From: Stenotrophomonas sp. NA06056
GTDB lineage: Bacteria; Pseudomonadota; Gammaproteobacteria; Xanthomonadales; Xanthomonadaceae
Direction of reading: 5' to 3'
Assembly (NCBI RefSeq): GCF_013364355.1
Contig: NZ_CP054931.1
Coordinates: 124,001 to 188,000, forward strand
Length of the DNA: 64,000 nucleotides
The notes under the pieces were generated by a model. The model was given only the letters and a program-made list of their open reading frames with translations. It made no database searches and had not been told where the DNA came from. The position numbers and the translations under genes are program-made. Shown here in pieces: positions 28,251-37,904 of the stretch (position 1 is the first letter of the stretch; each line of letters starts with the position of its first letter).

Positions 28251-28714
28251 CATTTCGCAGGCAGCGGCGCGGGTTTGAACACCAGCACTTCGCCCTTGGC
28301 ATTGCGCACAACCAATGCGCCGGTGTCGTCCAACGCGAGGGTCGGTGCGGTATCGCGACCGTGAAACAGCGTTTCGGCTCGCCGTTCCTGCGCATCCACC
28401 TTGGGATTGAGGCACAGCGCGGTGGTCTGGATGCCGTCTTCCAGGATCAGCCGGTCGTCCTGCAGGTGGTAATGACTGCTGGCCTCGTTGCACAGGTTCA
28501 ACTCGCTCATGTAGCCGGGCTGGAAGCGCAGGGTGTACGGCTCCCGGCCCCTGACGAACAACGCGTCGATGCGCTTGCCCTGCGCGTCGGTGGCGCGTGC
28601 GAGCTGCCACAGATGGGCTTCAAGCTGGTCGGTGGTGGGTGTACTGGCGGCGTGTGCCCTGCTGCCACAACCGATGGTCAGCAACGCCAGTGCGAGCATG
28701 TACGTCCGTTTCAT
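28250..28714 (-). CDS. META-domain (HslJ-like) exported protein
   Basis: The protein has 154 residues. The leader MKRTYMLALALLTIGCGSRA has a possible lipobox (TIGC). The META (DUF306) pattern is weak but present: LEAHLWQLARATDAQGKRID, FQPGYMSELNLCNEASSHYHL, and a final GEVLVFKPAP. It is a shorter paralog of the protein encoded at 28882-29706, with the same order and near-identical end motif. META proteins are linked to heat-shock resistance and motility, but the role here is unknown. Confidence 0.82.
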   Translation of the reverse strand: MKRTYMLALALLTIGCGSRAHAASTPTTDQLEAHLWQLARATDAQGKRIDALFVRGREPYTLRFQPGYMSELNLCNEASSHYHLQDDRLILEDGIQTTALCLNPKVDAQERRAETLFHGRDTAPTLALDDTGALVVRNAKGEVLVFKPAPLPAK

Positions 28715-28737
28715 GCTGGTCTCCCTGATGCATGTGG

Positions 28738-28814
28738 GTAGTGCCCGCCGCTGGCCGGCATGTTCCGTAGGTCGCCGGAGCGGTGTGCAGCAGCCGGCCA
28801 GCGGCCGGCACTAC
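28738..28814. repeat. Inverted pair of SMAG palindromes
   Basis: GTAGTGCCCGCCGCTGGCCG begins at 28738, and CGGCCAGCGGCCGGCACTAC ends at 28814. The two halves are inverted around about 28 nt. The pair lies between the two META genes. Confidence 0.8.
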
Positions 28815-28824
28815 CCACAATGAA

Positions 28825-28850
28825 GAAGGGCGACCTCGCGGCCGCCCTTC
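28825..28850 (-). terminator. Terminator-like hairpin after the long META gene
   Basis: GAAGGGCG (28825-28832) pairs with CGCCCTTC (28843-28850). It lies 31 nt past the stop of the 28882-29706 gene. It is a copy of the hairpin at 28225-28248, as if the terminator was duplicated together with the META gene. Confidence 0.65.
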
Positions 28851-28881
28851 AAGAGCCAGCCGACTAACAGTCGGCTCTACA

Positions 28882-29706
28882 TCACTTCTCGATGGCCGAC
28901 TCGACGACCATGTCCAGCACATACGCCTGCGACGGCGCATCGGCCGGCGGGTTCTTCACTTCGTAGCGCTTCACGCGCACCACGTTGCGCACGCCGTCTT
29001 CGTGGGTGTAGCCCTCGATGCTGCCGTAGAAGTTCTCGAACGCGCCCGGCTCACCCTGCTTCAGGCCCTTGTCGTCGAACTTCACTTCGCGCACCTGCAG
29101 GCACTGGTAGTCCGGGATCATCGGGTGCGAGCACTTCTGGGTCTTCGCAGCCACTTCCAGGAACACGGTTTCGCCGGCGCCGCCATAGCGGGTTTCAGCG
29201 GTCGGTTCCGGGTTGAACACCAGCACGTCGCCCTTGGCGGTGGTCAGGGTCAGCACGCCGTTGGCGTCCTGCTCGGCCTTCAGCTCACCCTGCAGGCGGC
29301 TCGACACGGCTTCGTCCAGCGCCATCAGCGCCTTGTCGGTGCAGGCCATCATGGTCGAGGCCATCGCGCCCACGGTCAGCTTGCCATCGGCCAGGGTGTA
29401 GCCGCCGCCCATGCGGTTGCAGGTGTTGCTGACCGACAGGCGGCCATCAACGAAGTCCAGGGTGACCGGCTTGTCGTCGCGGGCGAACAGCGCATCGATG
29501 CGCTTGCCATCGGCCGCAGTGGCCTGCTGCAGCAGCCAGTGCTGGCTCTGCAGGCGCTGCGCATCCAGGTGGGCCAGCGCCTTCTGGTCGCCGGCCTTGG
29601 CCGCAGCCGGGGCCAGATCGTCACCACCGGTACCGGCCGGGGCGGGGGTCTGGCTGCAGGCGGCCAGCAGGGCCAGCGGGAGGAGCAGGGTGAGCTTGCG
29701 GTTCAT
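28882..29706 (-). CDS. META and DUF4377 domain lipoprotein
   Basis: The protein has 274 residues starting at ATG 29706 with GGAGA upstream. The lipobox is LLAACSQ. A META domain follows (QSQHWLLQQATAADGKRID, SNTCNRMGGGYTLADGKL, ending GDVLVFNPEP). The C-terminal third matches DUF4377: CLQVREVKFDDKG, FYGSIEGYTHEDGVRNVVRVKRYEV. It is encoded beside a shorter META paralog. Probably outer-membrane attached; function unknown. Confidence 0.9.
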   Translation of the reverse strand: MNRKLTLLLPLALLAACSQTPAPAGTGGDDLAPAAAKAGDQKALAHLDAQRLQSQHWLLQQATAADGKRIDALFARDDKPVTLDFVDGRLSVSNTCNRMGGGYTLADGKLTVGAMASTMMACTDKALMALDEAVSSRLQGELKAEQDANGVLTLTTAKGDVLVFNPEPTAETRYGGAGETVFLEVAAKTQKCSHPMIPDYQCLQVREVKFDDKGLKQGEPGAFENFYGSIEGYTHEDGVRNVVRVKRYEVKNPPADAPSQAYVLDMVVESAIEK

Positions 29707-29779
29707 GGTGATTCTCCTTGGGGAACCGAGAGGGAAACGGATCGGGGCCGGCAACGGGGTTACCGTGCCCCGGCGCTGT

Positions 29780-30574
29780 TCAGCTGCCGGAGGGCAACCA
29801 CAGCAGCAACGCAGCGCCCAGGGCGATGCGGTAAAGGGCGAAGGCCGTGAAGCGATGCGACTTGATGTAGCCCATCAGCCACTTCACTACGACGAAGCCG
29901 GTGATGGCGGCGGCAAGGAACGCCACGCCGACATCGGTCCAGTTCTCGCTGGCCAGGTTTCCTTCCTTGGCCAGTTCCAGGAAGGTGTAGGCGCTGGCGG
30001 CGAACATGGTGGGAATGCCGACCAGGAACACGAACTCGGCGGCGGCCGCGCGGCGGCTCAAGCCCAGCAGCATGGCCAGGAAGATCGCCGAGGCCGAGCG
30101 CGAGGTACCCGGGAACACACCGGCCACCACCTGCGCCAGGCCAACGCCGATGGCCACTGTCCAGGTCACCTGGTCGCGGTCGGGCAGGCGCGCGGTATAG
30201 GCCTCCACCAGCAGCATCCAGACGCCGCCGATGATCAGCGCCCACGCCACCGGGCTGACGGTTTCCGGCAGCGACCAGCCGGCCTTGCGCACCACCAGGC
30301 CGACCACCGCGGTCACCAGGAAGGCCGCGCCGAGCTTGAACACGTACTCGCGGTTCTCGCGCTGGCCGAAGCCGGTGGCCAGCTGCAGCAGGCGTTGGCG
30401 GAACACCAGCACGACGGCCAGGATCGCACCGGCCTGGATGATGATGTTGAAGAAGTCCGAGCGCGCGCCCAGCCAGTGCTGGGCGATCAGCAGGTGGCCG
30501 GTGCTGGAGATCGGCAGGAATTCGGTCAAGCCTTCGAGAATGCCCAGCAGCAGGGCGGAGAGCAGATCGGACAT
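29780..30574 (-). CDS. uppP: Undecaprenyl-diphosphate phosphatase
   Basis: The protein has 264 residues. Family motifs GILEGLTEFLPISSTGH (about residues 8-24) and PGTSRSASAIFLAMLLGLSR (about 165-185) are exact, and there are about eight membrane helices. It recycles undecaprenyl pyrophosphate for peptidoglycan and O-antigen synthesis, and gives bacitracin resistance. ATG 30574 was chosen over a longer frame that would read through the glnA control region. It is divergent from glnA, so its promoter region includes or abuts the NtrC boxes. Confidence 0.97.
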   Translation of the reverse strand: MSDLLSALLLGILEGLTEFLPISSTGHLLIAQHWLGARSDFFNIIIQAGAILAVVLVFRQRLLQLATGFGQRENREYVFKLGAAFLVTAVVGLVVRKAGWSLPETVSPVAWALIIGGVWMLLVEAYTARLPDRDQVTWTVAIGVGLAQVVAGVFPGTSRSASAIFLAMLLGLSRRAAAAEFVFLVGIPTMFAASAYTFLELAKEGNLASENWTDVGVAFLAAAITGFVVVKWLMGYIKSHRFTAFALYRIALGAALLLWLPSGS

Positions 30575-30629
30575 GGGCGGTGCGGGCGCGGGCGGCGGAA
30601 GAAGCTCGAAAGAATAGACGATCCATGCC

Positions 30630-30644
30630 GCACCAAACGGGTGC
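30630..30644. promoter_or_regulatory. NtrC-binding site 1 upstream of glnA
   Basis: GCACCAAACGGGTGC fits the NtrC consensus (GCACY-N5-RGTGC). The centre lies about 126 bp upstream of the expected sigma-54 start site. It is also the mirror image of site 2, so the two together form a 15-bp perfect inverted repeat. Confidence 0.85.
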
Positions 30645-30658
30645 GTCTGGTCATCGGT

Positions 30659-30673
30659 GCACCCGTTTGGTGC
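30659..30673. promoter_or_regulatory. NtrC-binding site 2 upstream of glnA
   Basis: GCACCCGTTTGGTGC fits the NtrC consensus. It is centred 29 bp from site 1, close to three helical turns. That is the arrangement of the high-affinity NtrC enhancer pair at E. coli glnA. Confidence 0.85.
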
Positions 30674-30737
30674 GCATGGTTCTGCACCCCGCTGGGGCAG
30701 CGGCTTTGAAATCAACGACTTGTGAAAGCCGAAAAGT

Positions 30738-30753
30738 TGGCACGGTCATTGCT
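30738..30753 (+). promoter_or_regulatory. Sigma-54 promoter of glnA
   Basis: TGGCAC (30738-30743), five bases, then TTGCT (30749-30753) is a perfect -24/-12 element. The predicted start is near 30763-30765, giving a leader of about 30 nt before the glnA ATG at 30794. Confidence 0.92.
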
Positions 30754-30793
30754 GTACCTCAGCAGGCATTCATCCCCATCCGAGGTCGTACCG

Positions 30794-32203
30794 ATGTCCG
30801 TGGAAACCGTAGAGAAGCTGATCAAGGACAACCAGATCGAGTTCGTCGATCTGCGCTTCGTCGACATGCGTGGTGTCGAACAGCATGTGACCTTCCCGGT
30901 CAGCATCGTCGAGCCGTCGCTGTTTGAAGAAGGCAAGATGTTCGATGGCAGCTCGATCGCCGGCTGGAAGGGCATCAACGAGTCGGACATGGTGCTGCTG
31001 CCGGACACCGCCAGCGCCTACGTCGACCCGTTCTATGCCGATCCGACCATCGTGATCAGCTGCGACATCCTCGACCCGGCCACCATGCAGCCGTATGGCC
31101 GTTGCCCGCGCGGCATCGCCAAGCGCGCCGAGTCCTACCTGAAGTCCTCCGGCATCGCCGAAACCGCGTTCTTCGGCCCGGAGCCGGAATTCTTCATCTT
31201 CGATTCGGTCCGTTTCGCCAATGAAATGGGCAACACCTTCTTCAAGGTCGACTCCGAAGAGGCCGCCTGGAACAGCGGCGCCAAGTACGACGGCGCCAAC
31301 AGCGGCTACCGTCCGGGCGTGAAGGGCGGTTACTTCCCCGTTCCGCCGACCGACACCCTGCACGACCTGCGCGCCGAAATGTGCAAGACGCTGGAACAGG
31401 TCGGCATCGAAGTGGAAGTGCAGCACCACGAAGTGGCCACCGCCGGCCAGTGCGAGATCGGCACCAAGTTCAGCACCCTGGTGCAGAAGGCCGACGAACT
31501 GCTGCGGATGAAGTACGTCATCAAGAACGTGGCGCACCGCAACGGCAAGACTGTCACTTTCATGCCCAAGCCGATCGTCGGCGACAACGGCAGTGGCATG
31601 CACGTGCACCAGTCGCTGTCCAAGGGAGGCACCAACCTGTTCTCCGGCGACGGTTACGGCGGCCTGAGCCAGATGGCGCTGTGGTACATCGGCGGCATCT
31701 TCAAGCACGCCAAGGCCATCAACGCCTTCGCCAACTCGGGCACCAACAGCTACAAGCGCCTGGTGCCGGGCTACGAAGCGCCGGTGATGCTGGCTTATTC
31801 GGCGCGCAACCGTTCGGCCTCGTGCCGCATTCCGTGGGTGTCCAACCCGAAGGCGCGCCGCATTGAAATGCGCTTCCCCGATCCGATCCAGTCGGGCTAC
31901 CTGACCTTCACCGCGCTGATGATGGCCGGCCTGGACGGCATCAAGAACCAGATCGACCCGGGCGCACCGAGCGACAAGGATCTGTATGACCTGCCGCCGG
32001 AAGAAGAGAAGCTGATCCCGCAGGTCTGCTCCTCGCTGGACCAGGCGCTGGAAGCGCTGGACAAGGACCGCGAGTTCCTCAAGGCCGGTGGCGTGATGAG
32101 CGATGACTTCATCGACGGCTACATCGCGCTGAAGATGCAGGAAGTGACCAAGTTCCGCGCGGCCACCCACCCGCTGGAATACCAGCTGTACTACGCCAGC
32201 TGA
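30794..32203 (+). CDS. glnA: Glutamine synthetase type I
   Basis: The protein has 469 residues, full length. The signature [17 protein letters not shown], the catalytic [17 protein letters not shown] and the glutamate-binding [10 protein letters not shown] are present. The adenylylation loop [11 protein letters not shown] places the modified tyrosine at residue 398, so activity should be controlled by GlnE. The ATG at 30794 fits the family start; a longer frame would include the sigma-54 promoter. It assimilates ammonia. glnK and amtB follow. Confidence 0.98.
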   Translation: MSVETVEKLIKDNQIEFVDLRFVDMRGVEQHVTFPVSIVEPSLFEEGKMFDGSSIAGWKGINESDMVLLPDTASAYVDPFYADPTIVISCDILDPATMQPYGRCPRGIAKRAESYLKSSGIAETAFFGPEPEFFIFDSVRFANEMGNTFFKVDSEEAAWNSGAKYDGANSGYRPGVKGGYFPVPPTDTLHDLRAEMCKTLEQVGIEVEVQHHEVATAGQCEIGTKFSTLVQKADELLRMKYVIKNVAHRNGKTVTFMPKPIVGDNGSGMHVHQSLSKGGTNLFSGDGYGGLSQMALWYIGGIFKHAKAINAFANSGTNSYKRLVPGYEAPVMLAYSARNRSASCRIPWVSNPKARRIEMRFPDPIQSGYLTFTALMMAGLDGIKNQIDPGAPSDKDLYDLPPEEEKLIPQVCSSLDQALEALDKDREFLKAGGVMSDDFIDGYIALKMQEVTKFRAATHPLEYQLYYAS

Positions 32204-32889
<686 letters not shown>

Positions 32890-32911
32890 GCCCCCTTCCG
32901 GAGACTCCCCC

Positions 32912-34342
32912 ATGAAGATGCGCCTTCTCACCGGGTGGCAAGCCCGGTTCCATCTGGTGTGCCTGCTGATGCTGTTCAGCGCGTTGGCCGCCGGTGTCTG
33001 GCCAGGCAATGCACATGCCCAGGCCCAGGTCACGCCGCTGCAGAGCGAGGCCGTGGCCGTCGAGCCCCTGCAGGACCCGACTGCCGCTGCGCCGGCGGCT
33101 GCCGAAGCGGTGGCTGCGCCCGCCTACGACCATGGCGACGTCGCCTGGATGCTCACCTCCACCCTGCTGGTGCTGCTGATGGTGGTGCCGGGCCTGGCCC
33201 TGTTCTACGGCGGCCTGGTGCGTTCGAAGAACGTGCTGTCGGTGCTCAGCCAGATCCTGGTGGTGTTCTCGCTGGTACTGCTGCTGTGGGTGGCCTATGG
33301 CTACAGCGCCGTGTTCAGCGCCGGCAATCCGTTCTTCGGCTCGTTCACCGAGTTCGCCTTCCTCAAGGGCTTCACCCCGGAGTCGGTCGGCAACACGCCG
33401 ATCAAGGGCCTGCCGGATTACCTGTTCGTCGCCTTCCAGTCGACCTTCGCCGGCATCACCACCGCACTGATCGTCGGTGCCTTTGCCGAGCGCATCAAGT
33501 TCCGTGCGGTGCTGCTGTTCTCGGCGCTGTGGTTCACCCTCAGCTACATCCCGATGGCGCACATCGTCTGGGGCGGCGGTTACCTGGGTGAGCTGGGCGC
33601 GATCGATTTCGCCGGTGGCACCGTGGTCCACATCAATGCGGGCGTGGCTGGTCTGGTGGCCGCGTGGTTCGTCGGCAAGCGCTTGGGCTATGGCCAGACC
33701 GCGCTGAAGCCGCACAACGTGCCGTTCACCTACATCGGCGCGATGCTGCTGTGGGTCGGCTGGTTCGGCTTCAATGCCGGTTCTGCCGCTGCAGCCGACA
33801 CCGTCGCCTCGCTGGCCTTCCTCAACACCGTGCTGGCCACGGCCGCAGCGGTGCTGGGCTGGACGCTGGTGGAAGCCATCAGCAAGGGCAAGCCGTCGGC
33901 ACTGGGCGCGGCCTCGGGTGCGGTGGCGGGCCTGGTCGGCATCACCCCGGCCTGCGGCACCGTCGGTCCGCTCGGCGCGATCGTCATCGGCTTCGTCGCC
34001 GGCGTGGTCTGCGTCTGGGGCGTGACCGGCCTCAAGCGCCTGCTGAAGGTGGACGACACCGCCGACGTGTTCGGTGTGCATGGCGTGGGCGGTATCGTCG
34101 GCGCGATCCTCACTGGTGTGTTCAGCGCGCAGTCGCTGGGCGGCACCAAGGCCGATCTGGATATCGGCCACCAGGTGTGGGTGCAGGTGGTCAGCGTCGG
34201 CCTCACCGTGGTCTGGTCGGCGGTGGTGACCGCGGCCATCCTCCTGCTGGTCAAGGTGGTGGTCGGCCTGCGGGTGACCGAGGAAGCAGAGCGCACGGGT
34301 CTGGACGTGACCTCGCATGGTGAATCGGCCTACGAGGCCTGA
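32912..34342 (+). CDS. amtB: Ammonium transporter
   Basis: The protein has 476 residues. An N-terminal signal sequence ends near GNAHAQA, followed by an Ala/Pro-rich linker of about 40 residues and then eleven membrane helices. Amt signatures include VPGLALFYGGLVRSKN, the Phe gate in FQSTFAGITTALIVGAFAERIKF, and the paired pore histidines in GGTVVHINAG and VFGVHGVGG. It carries ammonium and is regulated by GlnK. The periplasmic linker is longer than in E. coli AmtB. Confidence 0.96.
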   Translation: MKMRLLTGWQARFHLVCLLMLFSALAAGVWPGNAHAQAQVTPLQSEAVAVEPLQDPTAAAPAAAEAVAAPAYDHGDVAWMLTSTLLVLLMVVPGLALFYGGLVRSKNVLSVLSQILVVFSLVLLLWVAYGYSAVFSAGNPFFGSFTEFAFLKGFTPESVGNTPIKGLPDYLFVAFQSTFAGITTALIVGAFAERIKFRAVLLFSALWFTLSYIPMAHIVWGGGYLGELGAIDFAGGTVVHINAGVAGLVAAWFVGKRLGYGQTALKPHNVPFTYIGAMLLWVGWFGFNAGSAAAADTVASLAFLNTVLATAAAVLGWTLVEAISKGKPSALGAASGAVAGLVGITPACGTVGPLGAIVIGFVAGVVCVWGVTGLKRLLKVDDTADVFGVHGVGGIVGAILTGVFSAQSLGGTKADLDIGHQVWVQVVSVGLTVVWSAVVTAAILLLVKVVVGLRVTEEAERTGLDVTSHGESAYEA

Positions 34343-34353
34343 TGCATCTACAT

Positions 34354-34518
34354 GGTGGGTGCCGACCGTTGGTCGGCACGGTCGGTGGCCCAGCCACGCA
34401 TGGCGTGGCGCTACTGCTCTGGTAGGTGCCAAGCTTGCTTGGCACTGTTCCTGCTCAGGTGGGTGCCGACCGTTGGTCGGCACGGTCGGTGACCCAGCCA
34501 CGCATGGCGTGGCTCTAC
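34354..34518. repeat. Cluster of five SMAG-type palindromes
   Basis: Units lie at about 34354-34379 (GTGCCGACCGTTGGTCGGCAC core), 34391-34414 (inverted, ending CTAC), 34421-34445 (GTAGGTGCCAAGCTTGCTTG), 34458-34483 and 34495-34518. The last two repeat the first two with few changes, so this is a tandem duplication of a SMAG pair. It fills the amtB-amidase gap. Confidence 0.8.
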
Positions 34519-34552
34519 TGCATCGTCCGGGCTTATCACGCACAATCAGGCC

Positions 34553-35299
34553 ATGCACCCGATCCGCACGTCCCTGATGCTCTCGGCCTGCCTGCTGCTG
34601 GCCGCCTGTGCCTCCACGCCGCAGGAAACCCGCAATCCGCTCGCCACCTGGGTGCCGTCACCCAACCAGAACGCGCGCACGCCGGTCATCATCGTCATCC
34701 ACCACACCGAGCAGAAATCGGTGCAGCAGAGCCTGCATACGCTGCGTACCGCCAACAGCGGCGGACGGGTCAGCGCGCATTATCTGATCGGTGCCGATGG
34801 CCATCGCTACCAGCTGGTGGCCGATGAGCGCCGCGCTTGGCACGCCGGTTCCGGGCGCTGGGGCACCATCACCGACCTCAACTCCGCGTCCATCGGTATC
34901 GAGCTGGACAATGACGGCCGTACACCCTTCAGTCCCGTGCAGATCGAATCGCTGATCCTGCTGCTGCGCGACCTCACTGATCGGCTGAACATCCCACCGC
35001 GGCAGGTGATCGGCCACGCCGACCTGGCGCCGACGCGCAAGGAAGATCCCAGCCGCTTCTTCCCGTGGCAACAGCTGGCCGACGCCGGTTTCGGGGTGTG
35101 GCCGCGCGCCGCCGACGGTGCTGCGCCGGAAGGCTTCGATGCATGGGCCGCGCTGGCGCGCTTCGGTTATCCGCTCGACAACCGCGAAGCAGCGGTTCGA
35201 GCATTCCACCGTCGCTTCCGTGGCAGCGACACACTACCGAAAACACTCGACGCCGAAGACGCGCGCATCCTGCATTCGCTGTTGCTGCAGACGCCATGA
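34553..35299 (+). CDS. N-acetylmuramoyl-L-alanine amidase lipoprotein (AmiD/AmpDh type)
   Basis: The protein has 248 residues. The lipobox is LLAACAS. Amidase_2 zinc ligands are in VIIVIHHTEQ, WHAGSGRW and VIGHADLAPTRKEDP. A C-terminal helical peptidoglycan-binding-like extension follows. It would cleave muropeptides at the outer membrane. A CACAAT hexamer sits about 10 nt before the ATG, with no Shine-Dalgarno, which suggests a leaderless or near-leaderless mRNA. Confidence 0.93.
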   Translation: MHPIRTSLMLSACLLLAACASTPQETRNPLATWVPSPNQNARTPVIIVIHHTEQKSVQQSLHTLRTANSGGRVSAHYLIGADGHRYQLVADERRAWHAGSGRWGTITDLNSASIGIELDNDGRTPFSPVQIESLILLLRDLTDRLNIPPRQVIGHADLAPTRKEDPSRFFPWQQLADAGFGVWPRAADGAAPEGFDAWAALARFGYPLDNREAAVRAFHRRFRGSDTLPKTLDAEDARILHSLLLQTP

Positions 35300-35302
35300 C
35301 CA

Positions 35303-35376
35303 GTAGCGCCGGGCCACGCCCGGCGAGCGCGAAGCGCGGCCTCGGTTGGGAACCGCCGGGCATGGCCCGGCGCTAC
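35303..35376. repeat. Inverted pair of SMAG palindromes
   Basis: GTAGCGCCGGGCCACGCCCG (35303 on) and a complementary GGGCATGGCCCGGCGCTAC unit ending at 35376 flank about 28 nt. The pair lies at the convergent ends of the amidase and LytTR genes and overlaps the LytTR stop codon by a few bases. Confidence 0.8.
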
Positions 35377-36080
35377 CCGCCTTCCATGCCCAACGCTTCG
35401 CGCAGTGCTACCACGTGCGCGCGGCCAACAGGCAACTCGCTGCCGTCGCTCAACACCAGCCAGTAGCGGCTGCCTGAGGCCGCGTGCAGGGTGCGGATCT
35501 GGCGCAGGTTGACCAGGTAGGAACGATGGCAGCGGACGAAATCCGCAGGCAGCACGCTGGCCAGCGCGGCCAGGGATTTGTCATGCAGTTCACTGCCACC
35601 GTCGCGCAAGCGCACCTGGCTGTAGTCGCCGTCGGCGCGGATCCACAGCACGTCCACCAGTTCGACGGTCGCTGTACCCTGCGCGCGCCAGATGCCCAGA
35701 TACCGCGCGCGACCGGCGCGGACGCCCCCGGTGTCGAGCAGCCGTTCCAGCGCCTGGGCAAGGCGCTCGCGTGAGAAGGGCTTGGGTACGAAGTCGAGTA
35801 CGCCGTGTTCGAACGCCTGCAATGCGCGCTCGCGGTGTGCCGACACCACCACGCACTGGTAGCGCCCGGCCACGGCGCGGCGCAGCAACTCGAAGCCATC
35901 GTCGCCGCCCAGGTTGAGGTCCAGCAGCAGGCCGTCGTAGACGCTGCGCTGCAAGCGGTCGCCGGCCGCTTCCAGATCGGCCACCGCATCGAAACGCGCG
36001 CGTGCACCGGCCACCTCGCTGCACAGGCGCAGCAGGCGCTGTCGCACCAGCGGCTCGTCCTCGACGATCAGGATGCGCAT
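35373..36080 (-). CDS. LytTR-family response regulator
   Basis: The protein has 235 residues. The receiver domain has ILIVEDEP at the start, the phospho-acceptor Asp in LLLDLNLGG and the conserved Lys in PKPFSRE. The C-terminal LytTR DNA-binding domain includes VLWIRADGDYSQV and FVRCHRSYLVNL. ATG 36080 is 7 codons inside the longest frame and fits the receiver start. It overlaps the end of the sensor kinase gene by 13 nt. The target genes are unknown. Confidence 0.92.
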   Translation of the reverse strand: MRILIVEDEPLVRQRLLRLCSEVAGARARFDAVADLEAAGDRLQRSVYDGLLLDLNLGGDDGFELLRRAVAGRYQCVVVSAHRERALQAFEHGVLDFVPKPFSRERLAQALERLLDTGGVRAGRARYLGIWRAQGTATVELVDVLWIRADGDYSQVRLRDGGSELHDKSLAALASVLPADFVRCHRSYLVNLRQIRTLHAASGSRYWLVLSDGSELPVGRAHVVALREALGMEGG

Positions 36081-37786
36081 GTCAGCTCGATCCGGCCGCA
36101 CCAGTGGTCACCGTCGATGCCCTGCACGAAGCTCCAGCCGGCGGGGCTGGCTGCCGCCAGACTGGCCTCGATGTAGCGCGTGCCGGTGCCACGTCCGCGA
36201 TGCGGGGCCGAGCCTCGCGCACTGTGCAGTTCCAGTATCCAGCGCGCGTTGTCGCGCTGCACGCGCAGGCGGAACGGGTGCAGTGCACAGGCGACAGCAC
36301 CGGCATGGGTCAGTGCATTTTCCACCTGCGCATGCAGGACGCCGGGCGGCAACGAAATCGCCGCATCCTCGCCCTCGACGTCCAGCATCATGCGCCGGTC
36401 CAGAGCAAGACCGACGATATCCAGATGGCTGCGGCACAACGCCAACTCGTCCTGCAGGGGCACGCTCTGGCGGCTGCTGCTGTCGCGCAGGCGATCGAAC
36501 TGATCAGCCAATGACTCCACCAGGCGGCTGGCGCGCATCGGCGACTGCTCGATCAGCTCCTGCAGGCAGGTCAGCGTGTTCATCAGCCAATGCGGCTGGA
36601 TACCCCGTTGCAACAACTGCAGCGAAAGCCGCGCGCGCTCTTCGCGCAGCCGGGCGTTGTGCCGGTCCAGCGCCTGCAACTGGGCAGCGTGGCGCAGTAG
36701 CAGGAACACCATCAGCACCGCCAGCAGCAGGAAGTAAGGGCCATCAAGGAAGGCACCGCGTGCGACCAGCAGCGCGAGCAGGCCGGCAGACAGCAGCGCC
36801 AGGATCGGCCATCGGTCTTCCTGCCCCGCAGGCGTGCGCAGCAGCACCCACACCGAGGCCAGCAGGCTCAACAGCAGCACCGCCGCTGAGCGAGTGTCGA
36901 AGCCGGGCAATGCGATGGCCGCGGCCATGATCAGCGCCAGATAGATGAAACCACCTGCCTTGGGCACGGCCACCTCGAAGCGACGCGCAAGATAGGCTGG
37001 CAGCAGCAACGCTGCGGCCACATGCAGGGCCAGCAGCGCGACCAGGCGAACGCCGTGCCACGGGTAGGTGTAGCCCAGCAGTGATCGCCACGCCTCGACC
37101 GCGGGCAGTGCAAGTCCCACCACCCCCAGCGCCAGCAGCAGGCGCGCGCCGGGCTTGTGCGCCTGGCCGCGCAGCACCGCCAGGAAGTACAGGCACGCTG
37201 CCGCCAGCGCACCGGTGGCGAAGGCGGCGATCAGCCACGGCAGGATCACCTGGCCGTACAGCACGGCGGCAGGCGCGATCAGTACCATCGCATCGGCACC
37301 ATGTAGAGCAAAGCGTTGCCGTTTGCTGGACGCAAGCACCACCAGCTCATCGCTGGCGTTGGCCGAAGGAGGCGGCAGCACGCGGACGATGTCGATGCGT
37401 CCCGGCCGTTCTTCTTCGGCGGTACGGCCGACCACGCCATTGCTGATCCACGGCGTGCCATTCCAGTACAGCTGGCTGGCCGCGCGCAGCGACAGTCGCA
37501 GGGCGCGGCCGTGATCACCGGCGACAGCCGGCGCAGGCACATGCCAGCGCAGCCAGTACGGGCCGCGCCAGCGCGCCAGCGCGCGTTGGTCCAGTGGCTG
37601 CCAGGCCAGGTCCTGCGGCGGTCGCGTCGGCAGGGGGCCGGATGCTCCGAGGTTCGCAGGTGCCATCTCCGCCCCGCGCAGCTGCACCATTCCGGGCGGG
37701 GGCGCCGTCGCGATCAGCCACGCGGCGACGGCCGCAAGCAATACAACGAGGACAGCCAGGGTTCGTAGGATCTGCATGGCGGCCAT
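36068..37786 (-). CDS. LytS-type membrane histidine kinase
   Basis: The protein has 572 residues. After an N-terminal hydrophobic segment comes a periplasmic domain of about 190 residues, then seven or eight membrane helices (7TMR-DISM layout). A His_kinase domain follows with LLQRGIQPHWLMNTLTCLQ (His in QPHW), and then an ATPase domain with HAQVENALTHAG. It partners the LytTR regulator encoded directly downstream. ATG 37786 and ATG 37777 are both possible starts and neither has a good Shine-Dalgarno. Confidence 0.9.
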   Translation of the reverse strand: MAAMQILRTLAVLVVLLAAVAAWLIATAPPPGMVQLRGAEMAPANLGASGPLPTRPPQDLAWQPLDQRALARWRGPYWLRWHVPAPAVAGDHGRALRLSLRAASQLYWNGTPWISNGVVGRTAEEERPGRIDIVRVLPPPSANASDELVVLASSKRQRFALHGADAMVLIAPAAVLYGQVILPWLIAAFATGALAAACLYFLAVLRGQAHKPGARLLLALGVVGLALPAVEAWRSLLGYTYPWHGVRLVALLALHVAAALLLPAYLARRFEVAVPKAGGFIYLALIMAAAIALPGFDTRSAAVLLLSLLASVWVLLRTPAGQEDRWPILALLSAGLLALLVARGAFLDGPYFLLLAVLMVFLLLRHAAQLQALDRHNARLREERARLSLQLLQRGIQPHWLMNTLTCLQELIEQSPMRASRLVESLADQFDRLRDSSSRQSVPLQDELALCRSHLDIVGLALDRRMMLDVEGEDAAISLPPGVLHAQVENALTHAGAVACALHPFRLRVQRDNARWILELHSARGSAPHRGRGTGTRYIEASLAAASPAGWSFVQGIDGDHWCGRIELTCAS

Positions 37787-37904
37787 CGTATCGGCAGCGC
37801 GGAGACATTGGGCTGCCGTCTGGAGACGTTCGGCAGACGGACGCGTCCGCAACGCGGCGAGGGAGCAGATGCTGGCGGCGCACATCCTTCCATCGGAGCC
37901 CAAC

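Noticed and set aside
34354..34518. CRISPR array
   Set aside because: The repeats are palindromic SMAG units with irregular spacing and alternating orientation, no unique equal-length spacers and no cas genes.
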